Shown here: one piece after another, positions 29,243-38,519 of the stretch | Layout of the letters: every line of letters begins with the position of its first letter | Position numbering within the stretch: position 1 is the first letter of the stretch | DNA from: Gammaproteobacteria bacterium | GTDB lineage: Bacteria; Pseudomonadota; Gammaproteobacteria; Pseudomonadales; Cellvibrionaceae | Length of the DNA: 64,000 nucleotides | Assembly (NCBI GenBank): GCA_005801205.1 | Contig: SYDJ01000155.1 | Span: 1 to 64,000 of the forward strand | Reading direction: 5' to 3' | Position numbers and translations under genes: made by a program | The notes under the pieces: model-generated | What the model saw: only the letters and a program-made list of their open reading frames with translations | Databases searched by the model: none | Told to the model about the DNA's origin: nothing

Positions 29243-29403
29243 GCACCCCCTCGGCAACTGCATCCTGCGTGGCTCTACCTCCTGCATCCATGCAGTCGTC
29301 CCAGCCTCCCCCTTCAAAAAGGGGAGGAGCCGACTCCCTACTAAAGTTGTTGCAGGGCACAATCAGCCCCTCCCCGCTTTTCAAGGGGGAGGTTGGGAGG
29401 GGG
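29243..29403. mobile_element. MITE-like element, ~161 bp
   Basis: Starts GCACCCCCTCGGCAACTGCATCCTGCGTGGCTCTACCTCCTGCATCCATGCAGTCGTCCCAGCCTCCCCC and ends AAGGGGGAGGTTGGGAGGGGG; same organisation as 15665 element. Confidence 0.75.
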
Positions 29404-29560
29404 TTTAGCTTTTGTTTTTTCTCTCTTTTTAAAAGGTAGCCGTGAGAGAGGGTTTTAGTGCCCGCATTATACGGAGTTTTTTATTCAGTGCGATGTGCCA
29501 GCAGCGCGCAAATTGTTTACACTGCAGGCCAATTTTCTGTTCATACAAAGCAAGCATCCT

Positions 29561-31075
29561 ATGCCCGAATCCTACATAAAACGTATCCTCAACGCCCGCA
29601 TCTACGATCTTGCGGTGGAAACCCCGCTGGACGAAGCGCGCCTTTTATCCGTGCGCACCGGCAACAAAGTTCTGCTTAAACGCGAAGACTTGCAGCCAGT
29701 GTTCTCTTTCAAATTGCGTGGTGCCTACAACAAGCTGCTGCAACTCACCGAAGAAGAACGCAATCGCGGCGTGATTTGCGCCTCTGCTGGCAACCATGCG
29801 CAGGGCGTTGCCCTCGGCTCGCAGCACCTCGGCATTAAAGCCACCATCGTCATGCCGCGCACTACGCCCGCCATTAAAGTGGACGCCGTAAAAGCACGCG
29901 GCGCAAAAGTGGTATTGCATGGCGATAGTTACGATGAGGCCTCTGCCCACGCCAAAAAATTAATGGAAGAAAAAGGTCTCACCTATATTCACCCCTTTGA
30001 TGACCCCGATGTGATCGCCGGCCAAGGCACTATTGCCATGGAAATTCTGCGTCAGCACCCCGGCAAAATCGACGCGATTTTTATCGCCGTTGGCGGTGGT
30101 GGTTTAGCGGCGGGTATTGGCGCTTACATTAAATACGTGCGCCCAGAAATCAAAATTATCGCCGTGGAATCTGATGAATCCGCGTGCTTGTTTGCGGCTA
30201 TGGAAAAGAAAAAGCGTGTGATCTTGCCACAAGTTGGCATCTTTGCGGATGGCATAGCCGTGGCGCAAATTGGCGAAGAAACTTTCCGTGTTTTGCGCAA
30301 GGTTGTAGATGAATGCATCACCGTCACTACTGATGAAATTTGCGCAGGCATTAAAGATATTTTTGAAGACACTCGCTCAATTGCAGAACCAGCAGGTGCA
30401 ACGGGCATCGCGGGTTTGAAAAAATACGTCGCGCAACATGGCATCACCGGTCAAACCTTGATTGCTATCGATTGCGGCGCGAATATCAATTTCGACCGAT
30501 TGCGTTATATTTCTGAGCGCACCGAAATAGGCGAACAGCGCGAAGCGATTTTGGCCGTAACAATTCCAGAGCGCCCAGGTGCGTACAAAGAATTTTGCAA
30601 AGCCCTCGGTAAGCGCAATATCACCGAATTTAATTATCGTTATGCCGATGTGAAAGCCGCGAAGATTTTTGTGGGCATTCAAGTTGCCGCTGGTGGAAAA
30701 GATCGTGCAGATTTGGTGAGTGAGTTGCGCGGCCAAGGCTACGATTTGGTGGATATGACTGAAAATGAATTAGCGAAACTCCACATTCGCCATCTCGTTG
30801 GCGGTCACGCACCGCAAGCGACGGATGAAGTCTTGTATCGCTTTGAATTCCCAGAGCGCCCAGGCGCGCTTATGACTTTCTTAAACAAAGTTGCAGGCCG
30901 CTGGAATATTTCGTTGTTCCACTACCGCAACCACGGCTCAGCCTCTGCGCGCGTGTTAGTGGGAATGCAAGTCCCGAATAAAGATTACGCCGAACTGAAA
31001 GTATTTTTAAATGATTTGAATTATCCCTATTGGGATGAAACAAAGAATGAGGCTTATAAATTCTTTTTGGGGTAG
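29561..31075 (+). CDS. ilvA: Threonine ammonia-lyase (biosynthetic), two ACT-like repeats
   Basis: Start MPESYIKRILNARIYDLAVETPLDEA; LKREDLQPVFSFKLRGAYNK; ICASAGNHAQGVA; C-terminal regulatory domains. Confidence 0.96.
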   Translation: MPESYIKRILNARIYDLAVETPLDEARLLSVRTGNKVLLKREDLQPVFSFKLRGAYNKLLQLTEEERNRGVICASAGNHAQGVALGSQHLGIKATIVMPRTTPAIKVDAVKARGAKVVLHGDSYDEASAHAKKLMEEKGLTYIHPFDDPDVIAGQGTIAMEILRQHPGKIDAIFIAVGGGGLAAGIGAYIKYVRPEIKIIAVESDESACLFAAMEKKKRVILPQVGIFADGIAVAQIGEETFRVLRKVVDECITVTTDEICAGIKDIFEDTRSIAEPAGATGIAGLKKYVAQHGITGQTLIAIDCGANINFDRLRYISERTEIGEQREAILAVTIPERPGAYKEFCKALGKRNITEFNYRYADVKAAKIFVGIQVAAGGKDRADLVSELRGQGYDLVDMTENELAKLHIRHLVGGHAPQATDEVLYRFEFPERPGALMTFLNKVAGRWNISLFHYRNHGSASARVLVGMQVPNKDYAELKVFLNDLNYPYWDETKNEAYKFFLG

Positions 31076-31125
31076 GTGATATAGGGTGCGATTTCGCGCC
31101 CTTAATCTCGTTCCCAAGCAGGAAC

Positions 31126-31611
31126 TTGGAGTCGAGAGAAAAGCAAAAAAATAAAATTCTAAGATGGATGATGTGGATAATGAAAAAGCTGCTGGCGCTG
31201 ATAATTATAGGTGCTCTCATATGGTACGGAGTATCTAACAGGGATCATTATTTACAGCTAGCGGAGGAAACCGTTGTTGAGCCAGCGCATCCACAAGCAA
31301 TTCAAAAATGCACTACGAAAGATGGGCGAGTGATTTATGGTGACCCTCCACAAGGTGTAAAGTGTGCAACACGCGAGCCGATAAAAGGGAACCTAACAAT
31401 TGTTCCCAGTGAAAATTTTCAAACAACAACGCCGAAAACTGTTGCTACAAAAAACGCACTTGATGCGAAATATCATTGTGATGGCAGAACCCATTGCTCT
31501 CATATGAAGTCTTGTGAAGAAGCAGAATTTTTCTTAAAAAATTGCCCTACTGTTTCAATGGATGGAGATAATGATGGCATTCCTTGCGAACAACAGTGGT
31601 GTAATAAATGA
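31126..31611 (+). CDS. Membrane-anchored protein with C-terminal Excalibur domain
   Basis: CDGRTHCSHMKSCEEAEFFLKNCPTVSMDGDNDGIPCEQQWC; N-terminal TM; start uncertain. Confidence 0.85.
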   Translation: MESREKQKNKILRWMMWIMKKLLALIIIGALIWYGVSNRDHYLQLAEETVVEPAHPQAIQKCTTKDGRVIYGDPPQGVKCATREPIKGNLTIVPSENFQTTTPKTVATKNALDAKYHCDGRTHCSHMKSCEEAEFFLKNCPTVSMDGDNDGIPCEQQWCNK

Positions 31612-32474
31612 GTCAAATGTCACTCTCATTTAAACGCGTAGCCATTCCCCTTCTCGTTATTTTACTCGCCGTTATCGGCGCACAATTTGTATTATCGCGC
31701 ACCGCAAATGCAGCGTCTGAAAAAGGTGAATTGATCGATTTAGGCGATATATCCATTTATGTAGAACAGCACGGCAAGTTGGATAGCAAAGATGCACCTA
31801 TTATTTTTTTACACGGCGGTTTGGGTAGTGCGAGATCTTGGGGGCGTCAGGTTGATTTTTTTTCAAAGAACTATCGCGTCATTACACCGGAGAGTCGCGG
31901 GCAGGGGCGCAGTACAGATTCAAATGCGCCGTTGACCTATCACCTCATGGCGGAGGATATGATTCGCCTGATGGATAAGTTAAACATACCCTCGGCCTAT
32001 ATTGTGGGTTGGAGCGATGGCGGGAATATTGGTATTGATATGGCAATCCATCACCCAACACGCGTCAAAAAACTAGTCGCCTATGGCGCGAATATAAATC
32101 CGGCGGGATTGCAAAATCACTTTTTAGAATACCTGCGCACGGTCACGCCTGAAAAAATGCAACGCGATAATGGCAGTGATTATTTAGCCTTGTCGTCTCA
32201 CCCAGAAAAGTTGCCGATCATTGTAGAAAAAATTAGAAAAATGTGGCTCGCAGAACCGCAATTTACCTCCACACAATTAGCAAAAATCACCACACCAACC
32301 TTGGTGATGGATGGCGCGCAAGAAGAATTGATTCGGGTGGATCACGCAAAAGAAATCGCTGCCGCAATTACCAATTCAAAATTAGTCATGCTCCCCAATG
32401 TTGGCCACTACGCGACCTTTAAAACACCAAAGCTGTGGAATGATACAGTTGCGGATTTTTTGAGAGCGAACTAA
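31608..32474 (+). CDS. Alpha/beta hydrolase
   Basis: IFLHGGLGSARSWGRQ; PESRGQGRS; IVGWSDGGNIG; PNVGHY. Confidence 0.9.
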   Translation: MSQMSLSFKRVAIPLLVILLAVIGAQFVLSRTANAASEKGELIDLGDISIYVEQHGKLDSKDAPIIFLHGGLGSARSWGRQVDFFSKNYRVITPESRGQGRSTDSNAPLTYHLMAEDMIRLMDKLNIPSAYIVGWSDGGNIGIDMAIHHPTRVKKLVAYGANINPAGLQNHFLEYLRTVTPEKMQRDNGSDYLALSSHPEKLPIIVEKIRKMWLAEPQFTSTQLAKITTPTLVMDGAQEELIRVDHAKEIAAAITNSKLVMLPNVGHYATFKTPKLWNDTVADFLRAN

Positions 32475-32562
32475 CCCCCTTACAATGCCCCCTTAAAAAG
32501 GAAATCGTCGGTGTGGCAACAGTTAACGAGAACAGAGCCTTAAAAAGCGGGAGGAACTGGTG

Positions 32563-32952
32563 TTATTTCTTAGCCACTGTTTGCGCTTCTTGTTGAGAAA
32601 TGGTTTTTATATATCGGCTCAGCTGCCAAATTTCTTCGTCCGTTAAAATATTTTTCCACGCAGGCATCACGCTGCCGCCACCAATAATTCGCATGGCAAT
32701 TAAACCTTCTGGTTTATTATTTAATAAACGTAAATTGGCAGGTTTTGTTGCAAGTGCCGGTGCCGCAGCGCCATCGCCCCGCCCTTCAGCGCCATGACAC
32801 ATTTGGCAGCGCTGCTCAAAAATTACTTTTCCCGCTGCTGCCACTTCCGGTGTGTTAGGTAAAGGATTCGCGGTCATCGACATTTTTACGGGATTGTTCG
32901 GGAAGCATGCCGCTAGTGTGAATATGAGTGCGATGGCAATTAAAAGACGCAT
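32563..32952 (-). CDS. c-type cytochrome, lipoprotein
   Basis: Lipobox LAAC; CQMCHGAEGRGDG haem motif; VMPAWKNILTDEEIWQLSRYI. Confidence 0.92.
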   Translation of the reverse strand: MRLLIAIALIFTLAACFPNNPVKMSMTANPLPNTPEVAAAGKVIFEQRCQMCHGAEGRGDGAAAPALATKPANLRLLNNKPEGLIAMRIIGGGSVMPAWKNILTDEEIWQLSRYIKTISQQEAQTVAKK

Positions 32953-33145
32953 AGATTTTCCATTGGTGTGTGTGGGTGATTAATAATGTGAAGCCATTAT
33001 CGCGTTCATCCCTCCTTATAAAAATATCGATACCTGCATAGAAGCCATTCATCTGTGCATAGCTGGCCAATGCATAGCTAGAGGGTCTATTTTTTGTTCA
33101 CGCCACTGGTATTTCATTATTTATGGTGTAACATCGCATTACATC

Positions 33146-33159
33146 AGACAACGTTGTCT
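33146..33159. promoter_or_regulatory. LacI-family-like operator palindrome AGACAACGTTGTCT
   Basis: Perfect 14-bp palindrome with central CG, 36 bp upstream of GH20 gene. Confidence 0.6.
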
Positions 33160-33194
33160 TTAATGGTCTTCGGTCAATAGATGAGATTCTCATA

Positions 33195-35801
33195 ATGAAA
33201 CAATTAAGCGTGGGTCTGGCCCTGTTGTGTGGGGTGTGTTTTAGCGGAGCTACTCTTGCACAAGTGCCGAAAAGTTTGAGTCAGAGCGATTTGACGGAAT
33301 TCGCCCAGAAAACCGAATTTCGGTTTGGGGTAATTACCAATTTTGGCCAAGACGGTACGCAAGCGCATATTGTGCTCCACAATCACTCCAACGTTGCGCT
33401 GCCAGCGGGTGAGGGGAATTGGCGTATCTACTTCCACTCGGTGCGCAATATCCACGCAAAAGAGATGGCTGGGCTTAAGCTCAAACACATCAATGGTGAC
33501 TTGAATGAATTGTCGCCCACCAAAAACTTTGCCGGTTTAGCGGCAGGTGCGAGTCTTGAGTTTTTATACGGCTCTGGCGAATGGGTGGTGAGTTATAGCG
33601 ATTTTATGCCGCGCGCATTTATCGCCCAACAGGGTTTAACCCCAGCCGTATTTGCCAATACAAATACCGAAGAATTGAGCAGTTTTATTGATCCGTTCAC
33701 CAAACCCGAGCAGCAATTGCGCTTTGGCGGTAAGGGCAAAGCAGATTTGTACCCCATAGCGACGGCGGCATCGCGTTACCAAGATAACCTCGCGCTCAGC
33801 CAAATCAGCGCAAAAGCGCAGTTGATCGTCCCTACGCCTAAATCCCTTAAAGTGGAAAAAGGCAGCATCAAGTTAGATGCCACGTGGCAAATTCGCTATG
33901 CCGGTCGCCTCACGCAAGAAGCGCTCTATTTGCAGCAGCAACTTAAAGCCGCTGGCCTGAACATGGAATCCCAGCCGGACAATGTGCCCGCAACAGGCAA
34001 AGTTATTGTGCTAACAGCTGGTACTGCAAGTGAGGCTGGCAGTTTCTTGAAAGATACCGCCGCATTAGCTAAAGAAAACTACACAATCTCAGTAGATGGC
34101 GACAAAATTCTGCTTAATGGCAGCGATAATGCCGGTGCTTTTTACGCGATTCAAAGCTTCTTAAGCCTTTTGCCTGCAGGCTCTGCCAACCAATTTGATA
34201 TTCCTAAGCTCAGCGTGAGCGACAGCCCCCGGTTTGGCTGGCGCGGTATGCATTACGATATGGGCCGCAACTTCCACGGTAAAGCGGTAACCCTGCGTTT
34301 GATTGAGCAAATGGGTCGCTACAAACTGAATAAATTACATTTGCACCTTTCCGAGGATGAAGGCTGGCGCATCCAAATTCCGGGCCTGCCTGAATTGACC
34401 GATGTTGGCGGCGCACGCTGCTTTGATCTCACGGAAACTCAATGCTTGCTCACCCAATTGGGTACCGGCCCCAGCAAATCCGGCTCTGGCAATGGCTATT
34501 ACACCCGCGAAGATTTCGTCGAAATCCTGAAGTTTGCGGCGGCTCGTCATATAGAGGTTGTCCCTGAAATTGATATGCCGGGCCACGCTCGCGCCGCGAT
34601 TAAAGCGATGGAAGCGCGTTACAAAAAGCTGCTGGCTGCAGGCCAAAAAGAGGCTGCCGAACAATATTTGCTGAGCGACCCTGCGGACAGATCGCAATAC
34701 ATGAGCGTGCAGAATTACACCGATAACGCCATTAACGTCTGCCTGCCCTCTACCTATGCCTTTGCTGAAAAAATTGTTTACGAACTACAGCAAATGTATC
34801 GCGCGGCTGGTTTGAAGCTGAACACCTTTCATATGGGTGGCGATGAAGTGGGCAAAGGCGCTTGGGAACAATCGCCTGCCTGTAAAGCGCTCTTCGCCAA
34901 AGGTGAAAAAGGCGTAACTGGCGTGGCCGATTTGAAGCCCTATTTTGTGAGCAAACTTGCCGATATCACTCATTCGCGTGGCTTGGATTTGGCGGGTTGG
35001 GAAGATGGTTTAATGTATGACCCTGCCAACACCTTCAACCGTAAGCAATTTGCCAACGAAAAAGTCTACGCCAATACTTGGGATAATATTTGGGAGTGGG
35101 GCGTTGCCGATCGTGCCTATCGGTTGGCGAATGCGGGCTATCAAGTGATTTTGTCGCCCGGTACCCATTTGTATTTCGATCATCCCTACGAGGCAAGTCC
35201 TGAGGAGAGAGGCTACTACTGGGCAGCACGCTATTCCGATACCGCCAAAGTCTTCGGTTTTATGCCCGATAACTACTACGCCAATGCCGATAAAACCCGC
35301 GAAGGTGTACCCATTACTAACCTTGAGGCTTTGGTTGGCCGCGAGTTGCCCAAACTGAATAAGCATGAAAATGTGGTGGGAATTCAAGGTCAACTATGGA
35401 GCGAAACTATCCGTACACCTGAGCAACTTGAGCAGATGCTGTACCCACGGGTGATGGCGCTGGCCGAGCGCGCTTGGAATAAAGCTGATTGGGAAGGCGA
35501 TAAGCCCAATGTGCAAAAACGCCATCAAGATTGGGCCGATTTCTCTGCCTCGCTAGTGGCTAAAAACCTTCCAAAATTAGCGGCCAGTGGTGCAGCATTT
35601 TACCTGCCACCGCCAGGCGCAATTATTCGAAACGGCCAGCTGTTGGCGAATGTGGGTTACGCCGGTTTAGCGATTGAATATAGCCTAGATCAAGGCGCAA
35701 CTTGGCAGGCTTATCAAGGTACAGTTGTCGTTGGCACCAAAGCGGTGCACCTTCGCAGCCGTTTGGCTGAACGTCATAGTCGCGTAACAATAGTGGAATA
35801 A
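33195..35801 (+). CDS. Beta-N-acetylhexosaminidase, GH20 (chitobiase type)
   Basis: GWRGMHYDMGRNFHGK; LHLSEDEGWRIQIPGLPEL; FHMGGDEVGKGAWEQSPAC catalytic D-E; signal peptide. Confidence 0.96.
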   Translation: MKQLSVGLALLCGVCFSGATLAQVPKSLSQSDLTEFAQKTEFRFGVITNFGQDGTQAHIVLHNHSNVALPAGEGNWRIYFHSVRNIHAKEMAGLKLKHINGDLNELSPTKNFAGLAAGASLEFLYGSGEWVVSYSDFMPRAFIAQQGLTPAVFANTNTEELSSFIDPFTKPEQQLRFGGKGKADLYPIATAASRYQDNLALSQISAKAQLIVPTPKSLKVEKGSIKLDATWQIRYAGRLTQEALYLQQQLKAAGLNMESQPDNVPATGKVIVLTAGTASEAGSFLKDTAALAKENYTISVDGDKILLNGSDNAGAFYAIQSFLSLLPAGSANQFDIPKLSVSDSPRFGWRGMHYDMGRNFHGKAVTLRLIEQMGRYKLNKLHLHLSEDEGWRIQIPGLPELTDVGGARCFDLTETQCLLTQLGTGPSKSGSGNGYYTREDFVEILKFAAARHIEVVPEIDMPGHARAAIKAMEARYKKLLAAGQKEAAEQYLLSDPADRSQYMSVQNYTDNAINVCLPSTYAFAEKIVYELQQMYRAAGLKLNTFHMGGDEVGKGAWEQSPACKALFAKGEKGVTGVADLKPYFVSKLADITHSRGLDLAGWEDGLMYDPANTFNRKQFANEKVYANTWDNIWEWGVADRAYRLANAGYQVILSPGTHLYFDHPYEASPEERGYYWAARYSDTAKVFGFMPDNYYANADKTREGVPITNLEALVGRELPKLNKHENVVGIQGQLWSETIRTPEQLEQMLYPRVMALAERAWNKADWEGDKPNVQKRHQDWADFSASLVAKNLPKLAASGAAFYLPPPGAIIRNGQLLANVGYAGLAIEYSLDQGATWQAYQGTVVVGTKAVHLRSRLAERHSRVTIVE

Positions 35802-36095
35802 ATTGGACGGCACGGACGCCTTAATCATTAAGTTGGCAGATTAAATGAGGTTAAACGCACGAATATCATGCATTTGTGTGTTTATCTATAAAAATAGCGG
35901 ATTTTGACTGTATCTTTTTTAAACAGCTAGGAATAGGATATTCCCCCTCACCACACTTTACGTTAGTTTTTAAAACTTTCTAAGCTGTTCTGTGGCTGAC
36001 GTTGGGGCAGCGGCTGTTGCCCTCTAATAATAACAATGCGTCAAGGTTGATCAGTGCCAATTGAGCAACCAAAGCTGTGTTTTCAAAGGTGAATT

Positions 36096-36224
36096 ATGAA
36101 GCTCGATGTTATTTCCGTTGTGGTCTCGGTGTTTTGTCTCTGCGTGTGCATCACGCTGGCGGCGGAAGCCAAAACCCTGTTGAGCGCCAAAGCCACTGTT
36201 GTTGCTGTCGCCAAAGCGCCCTGA
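36096..36224 (+). CDS. Possible 42-aa membrane/secreted peptide
   Basis: MKLDVISVVVSVFCLCVCITLAAEAKTLLSAKATVVAVAKAP* preceded by aaaggt. Confidence 0.35.
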   Translation: MKLDVISVVVSVFCLCVCITLAAEAKTLLSAKATVVAVAKAP

Positions 36225-36273
36225 TTATCTGCTCTAGAAGCAGTGTATTGCCAAGGAATCGGCAACTCACTTC

Positions 36274-36885
36274 TTACGTTTTCTTCGCCGCCAAAATCAG
36301 CTCTTTATCGGTCACTACCCCAAACAAGGGTATATCCCAATCCGCAAGTTCTAAGGCTTCAACTTCTTGGCAGGCATGCGCCATACCGAGTAAATAGGGT
36401 TTGGTTTTTTTGCCTTTGTGAAACGCGAAAGTTCTATCGTAAAAACCGCCACCCATACCTAAGCGCCCACCTTGGCTATCAAATCCCACCAGTGGTAAAA
36501 GCACAATATCTAACAAATTCGGAGCAATTCTGATCGCTTCACGATGATCGGGTTCAGGTATGCCAAAGCGATTTGGCTTGAGCACGGAATTGGGCGTGTA
36601 CTCCACAAACCAAAGCTGGCATTCCAGTGATGGATGTAGCACAGGCAAATAGCAGTGTTTACCCATTTTCCATAATTGTTCAGCAATAGGCAAAGGGCTA
36701 AGTTCACCATCGGCGGGAATATACAGCGCGACATGTTGCGCGCGGACAAACTTAGGCAGTTTCATCACATGGCGCAATGCCCATGCGGCGGCGGCTTCTT
36801 GCTGGCTAGGGTTAAGTGCGTTGCGACGGGCGCGTAATTCTTTACGAAGGCTAGTGCGGTCGCTACCAGTCATAGGGGAAACCAC
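36274..36885 (-). CDS. fau: 5-formyltetrahydrofolate cyclo-ligase
   Basis: SLRKELRARRNALNPSQQEAAA; DIVLLPLVGFDSQGGRLGMGGGFYDRTF. Confidence 0.95.
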   Translation of the reverse strand: MVSPMTGSDRTSLRKELRARRNALNPSQQEAAAAWALRHVMKLPKFVRAQHVALYIPADGELSPLPIAEQLWKMGKHCYLPVLHPSLECQLWFVEYTPNSVLKPNRFGIPEPDHREAIRIAPNLLDIVLLPLVGFDSQGGRLGMGGGFYDRTFAFHKGKKTKPYLLGMAHACQEVEALELADWDIPLFGVVTDKELILAAKKT

Positions 36886-36909
36886 AAAAAAGGAGATATA
36901 AAGAAGGGA

Positions 36910-37100
36910 GAAAGAGACCCCGAAATGCCGCTACCAAGCTGGCCTTGAACCCATAGGTTCAAGGAGGTAGTGCCTGTGGTTTTTAAGGCTTTCCGTCAAG
37001 CGGACATGCACACCAAACTAACGAGACACCACCAAGTTTGTGGAAATCGGCTCAAGGACTTGTCGGTTTGCAAACATTCCAGGGCGGACTCCAGTATAAC
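36910..37100 (-). ncRNA. ssrS: 6S RNA
   Basis: Minus strand has ...AAGTCCTTGAGCCGAT..GTGCATGTCCGCTTGACGGAAAGCCTTAAAAACC..CCTTGAACCTATGGGTTCAAGG..GGCGGCATTTCGGGGTCTC; directly upstream of fau as in Enterobacteria; ends approximate. Confidence 0.9.
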
Positions 37101-37325
37101 CCAGAGCCCCTAGTTAATCGCAAATGATATTAAGCTTGGGACTTATAACCGTTTAGGCAAATTTGGTCTTATAAACTGCTGGACTTAGCCAAAAAAATGA
37201 GATTTTGTACGCCAGAGAATCAGGCTGGCGTTAGGTTGAGCGGATTGGTTGAAAAGTATCTTTGTTAAATTTATGTTCTTTATATGGGGTTTACGAGGGG
37301 GTTTTCTGCAGCGCAGCTTGGCATT

Positions 37326-37354
37326 AAAACTACACTGTAATACAGTGTAGTTTT
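37326..37354. promoter_or_regulatory. Perfect 29-bp operator palindrome of TA module
   Basis: AAAACTACACTGTA a TACAGTGTAGTTTT, 17 bp upstream of RHH antitoxin ATG. Confidence 0.8.
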
Positions 37355-37370
37355 TGGGTGGAGTGAAATC

Positions 37371-37643
37371 ATGAGCGTAACAACTGTTCGCTTGCAGCCT
37401 GAGCTTGAAGAAAGCTTATTGGCAATGAGTGCTTCTATGAACAGAAGCAAAAGCTGGCTTATTAACCAAGCCCTTAAAGAGTTTGTTGATCGCCAGAGTC
37501 TGGAGCAAGAGCGTTGGCAGCAAACCTTGGATGCCATGGAGTCTGTAGCTAAGGGTCAGGTTGTAGCCGCAGATGATGTGCACAAATGGCTAGAAAGCTG
37601 GGGTTCAGATAAGGAATTGTCTGCACCAGAGGTTGGTAAGTGA
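37371..37643 (+). CDS. CopG/RHH-family antitoxin
   Basis: MSVTTVRLQPELEESLLAMSASMNRSKSWLINQALKEFVDRQ. Confidence 0.92.
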   Translation: MSVTTVRLQPELEESLLAMSASMNRSKSWLINQALKEFVDRQSLEQERWQQTLDAMESVAKGQVVAADDVHKWLESWGSDKELSAPEVGK

Positions 37644-37927
37644 AGTTAGTTTATTCCAAAGAATCCATTCAGGATTTGATACGGCTGCGTGAATTTATTG
37701 CTATCAAAAATCCAGAGGCTGCAAAACGAATCGCAGCGGAATTAATCGCCCGAATTCAGCAACTCTGCTTATTTCCCGCTATGGGTCGCCCCGTTGAATT
37801 AGCCCCTACGCCCGAGGCCATTCGCGATTTTGTGTTTGGCGACTATATTGTGCGCTACTCGATTCACAACGGCGCGCTGACTATTTTGCGGATTTGGCAT
37901 CACTTGGAAGATATGAATAAGCGCTGA
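37640..37927 (+). CDS. ParE-family toxin
   Basis: MKLVYSKESIQDLIRLREFIAIKNPEAAKRIAAELIARIQQLCLFPAMGRPV...YIVRYSIHNGALTILRIWHHLEDM. Confidence 0.93.
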   Translation: MKLVYSKESIQDLIRLREFIAIKNPEAAKRIAAELIARIQQLCLFPAMGRPVELAPTPEAIRDFVFGDYIVRYSIHNGALTILRIWHHLEDMNKR

Positions 37928-37947
37928 TTTTGCTAGCACTCAAAACA

Positions 37948-37975
37948 AAAACGCCTGCAAGAGCAGGCGTCTAAG
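37948..37975. terminator. Terminator between TA module and zapA (convergent)
   Basis: aaaACGCCTGCaagaGCAGGCGTct. Confidence 0.65.
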
Positions 37976-37992
37976 GCAAATATTTTGTAGGC

Positions 37993-38292
37993 TTAACTCC
38001 CCGCCAGTACACGCTCAATTTTATCGCTCAAGCGCTGCAGGTCAGCTTTATCGGTTGCAACGCCTACCGGTGCAGCCGTTCCAGATTTAGCTTGTAACAA
38101 TTCATGGCTCAAATTGAGCGCCGCCATTACTGCAATACGCTCTAAACCAATCACCGCGCCTGAACCGCGAATGGCTTTCATGCGCTCATCTAGCAATTGC
38201 GCAGATTCCATCAGGGCTTGGCGCTCTTCGCGCGGGCAGGCGACTTGGTATTCTTTATCGAGGATTTTTACAAAAACAGTTTCATTGGCCAC
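37993..38292 (-). CDS. zapA: Cell division protein ZapA
   Basis: VFVKILDKEYQVACPREERQALMESAQLLDERMKAIRGSGAVIGLERIAVMAALNLSHELL. Confidence 0.95.
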   Translation of the reverse strand: MANETVFVKILDKEYQVACPREERQALMESAQLLDERMKAIRGSGAVIGLERIAVMAALNLSHELLQAKSGTAAPVGVATDKADLQRLSDKIERVLAGS

Positions 38293-38312
38293 AGTGCTAT
38301 TCCTATTGAATC

Positions 38313-38519
38313 TTATTCGGTATCGAGACTTTTGAGATGAGTAATCATGGCTTCAACGCGGCTGCGCGCCAGCTCATTCTTCTCAATTAAGCGCACGCGC
38401 TCCTGCTGCCAAGCGTTTTCACGGGCTTTTAGCTCGGTATTTTCCTGCTGCAAACGGTTGGTGAGCAGAATTAAGCGATCAAGCTTGGTTTCTAAAGAGA
38501 GTAAGAGTTCGTCAGACAT
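38313..38519 (-). CDS. ZapB-like coiled-coil protein (TIGR02449 type)
   Basis: MSDELLLSLETKLDRLILLTNRLQQENTELKARENAWQQER adjacent to zapA. Confidence 0.85.
   Translation of the reverse strand: MSDELLLSLETKLDRLILLTNRLQQENTELKARENAWQQERVRLIEKNELARSRVEAMITHLKSLDTE

Noticed and set aside
29151-29384. 77-aa ORF (minus) upstream of rpiA
   Set aside because: Entirely repeat-derived N-terminus overlapping rpiA in another frame
32474-32560. Possible decayed third MITE copy (cccccttaaaaagg..tcggtgtggcaacagttaacgag..aaaaagcgggagg)
   Set aside because: Resemblance is too weak to support without alignment
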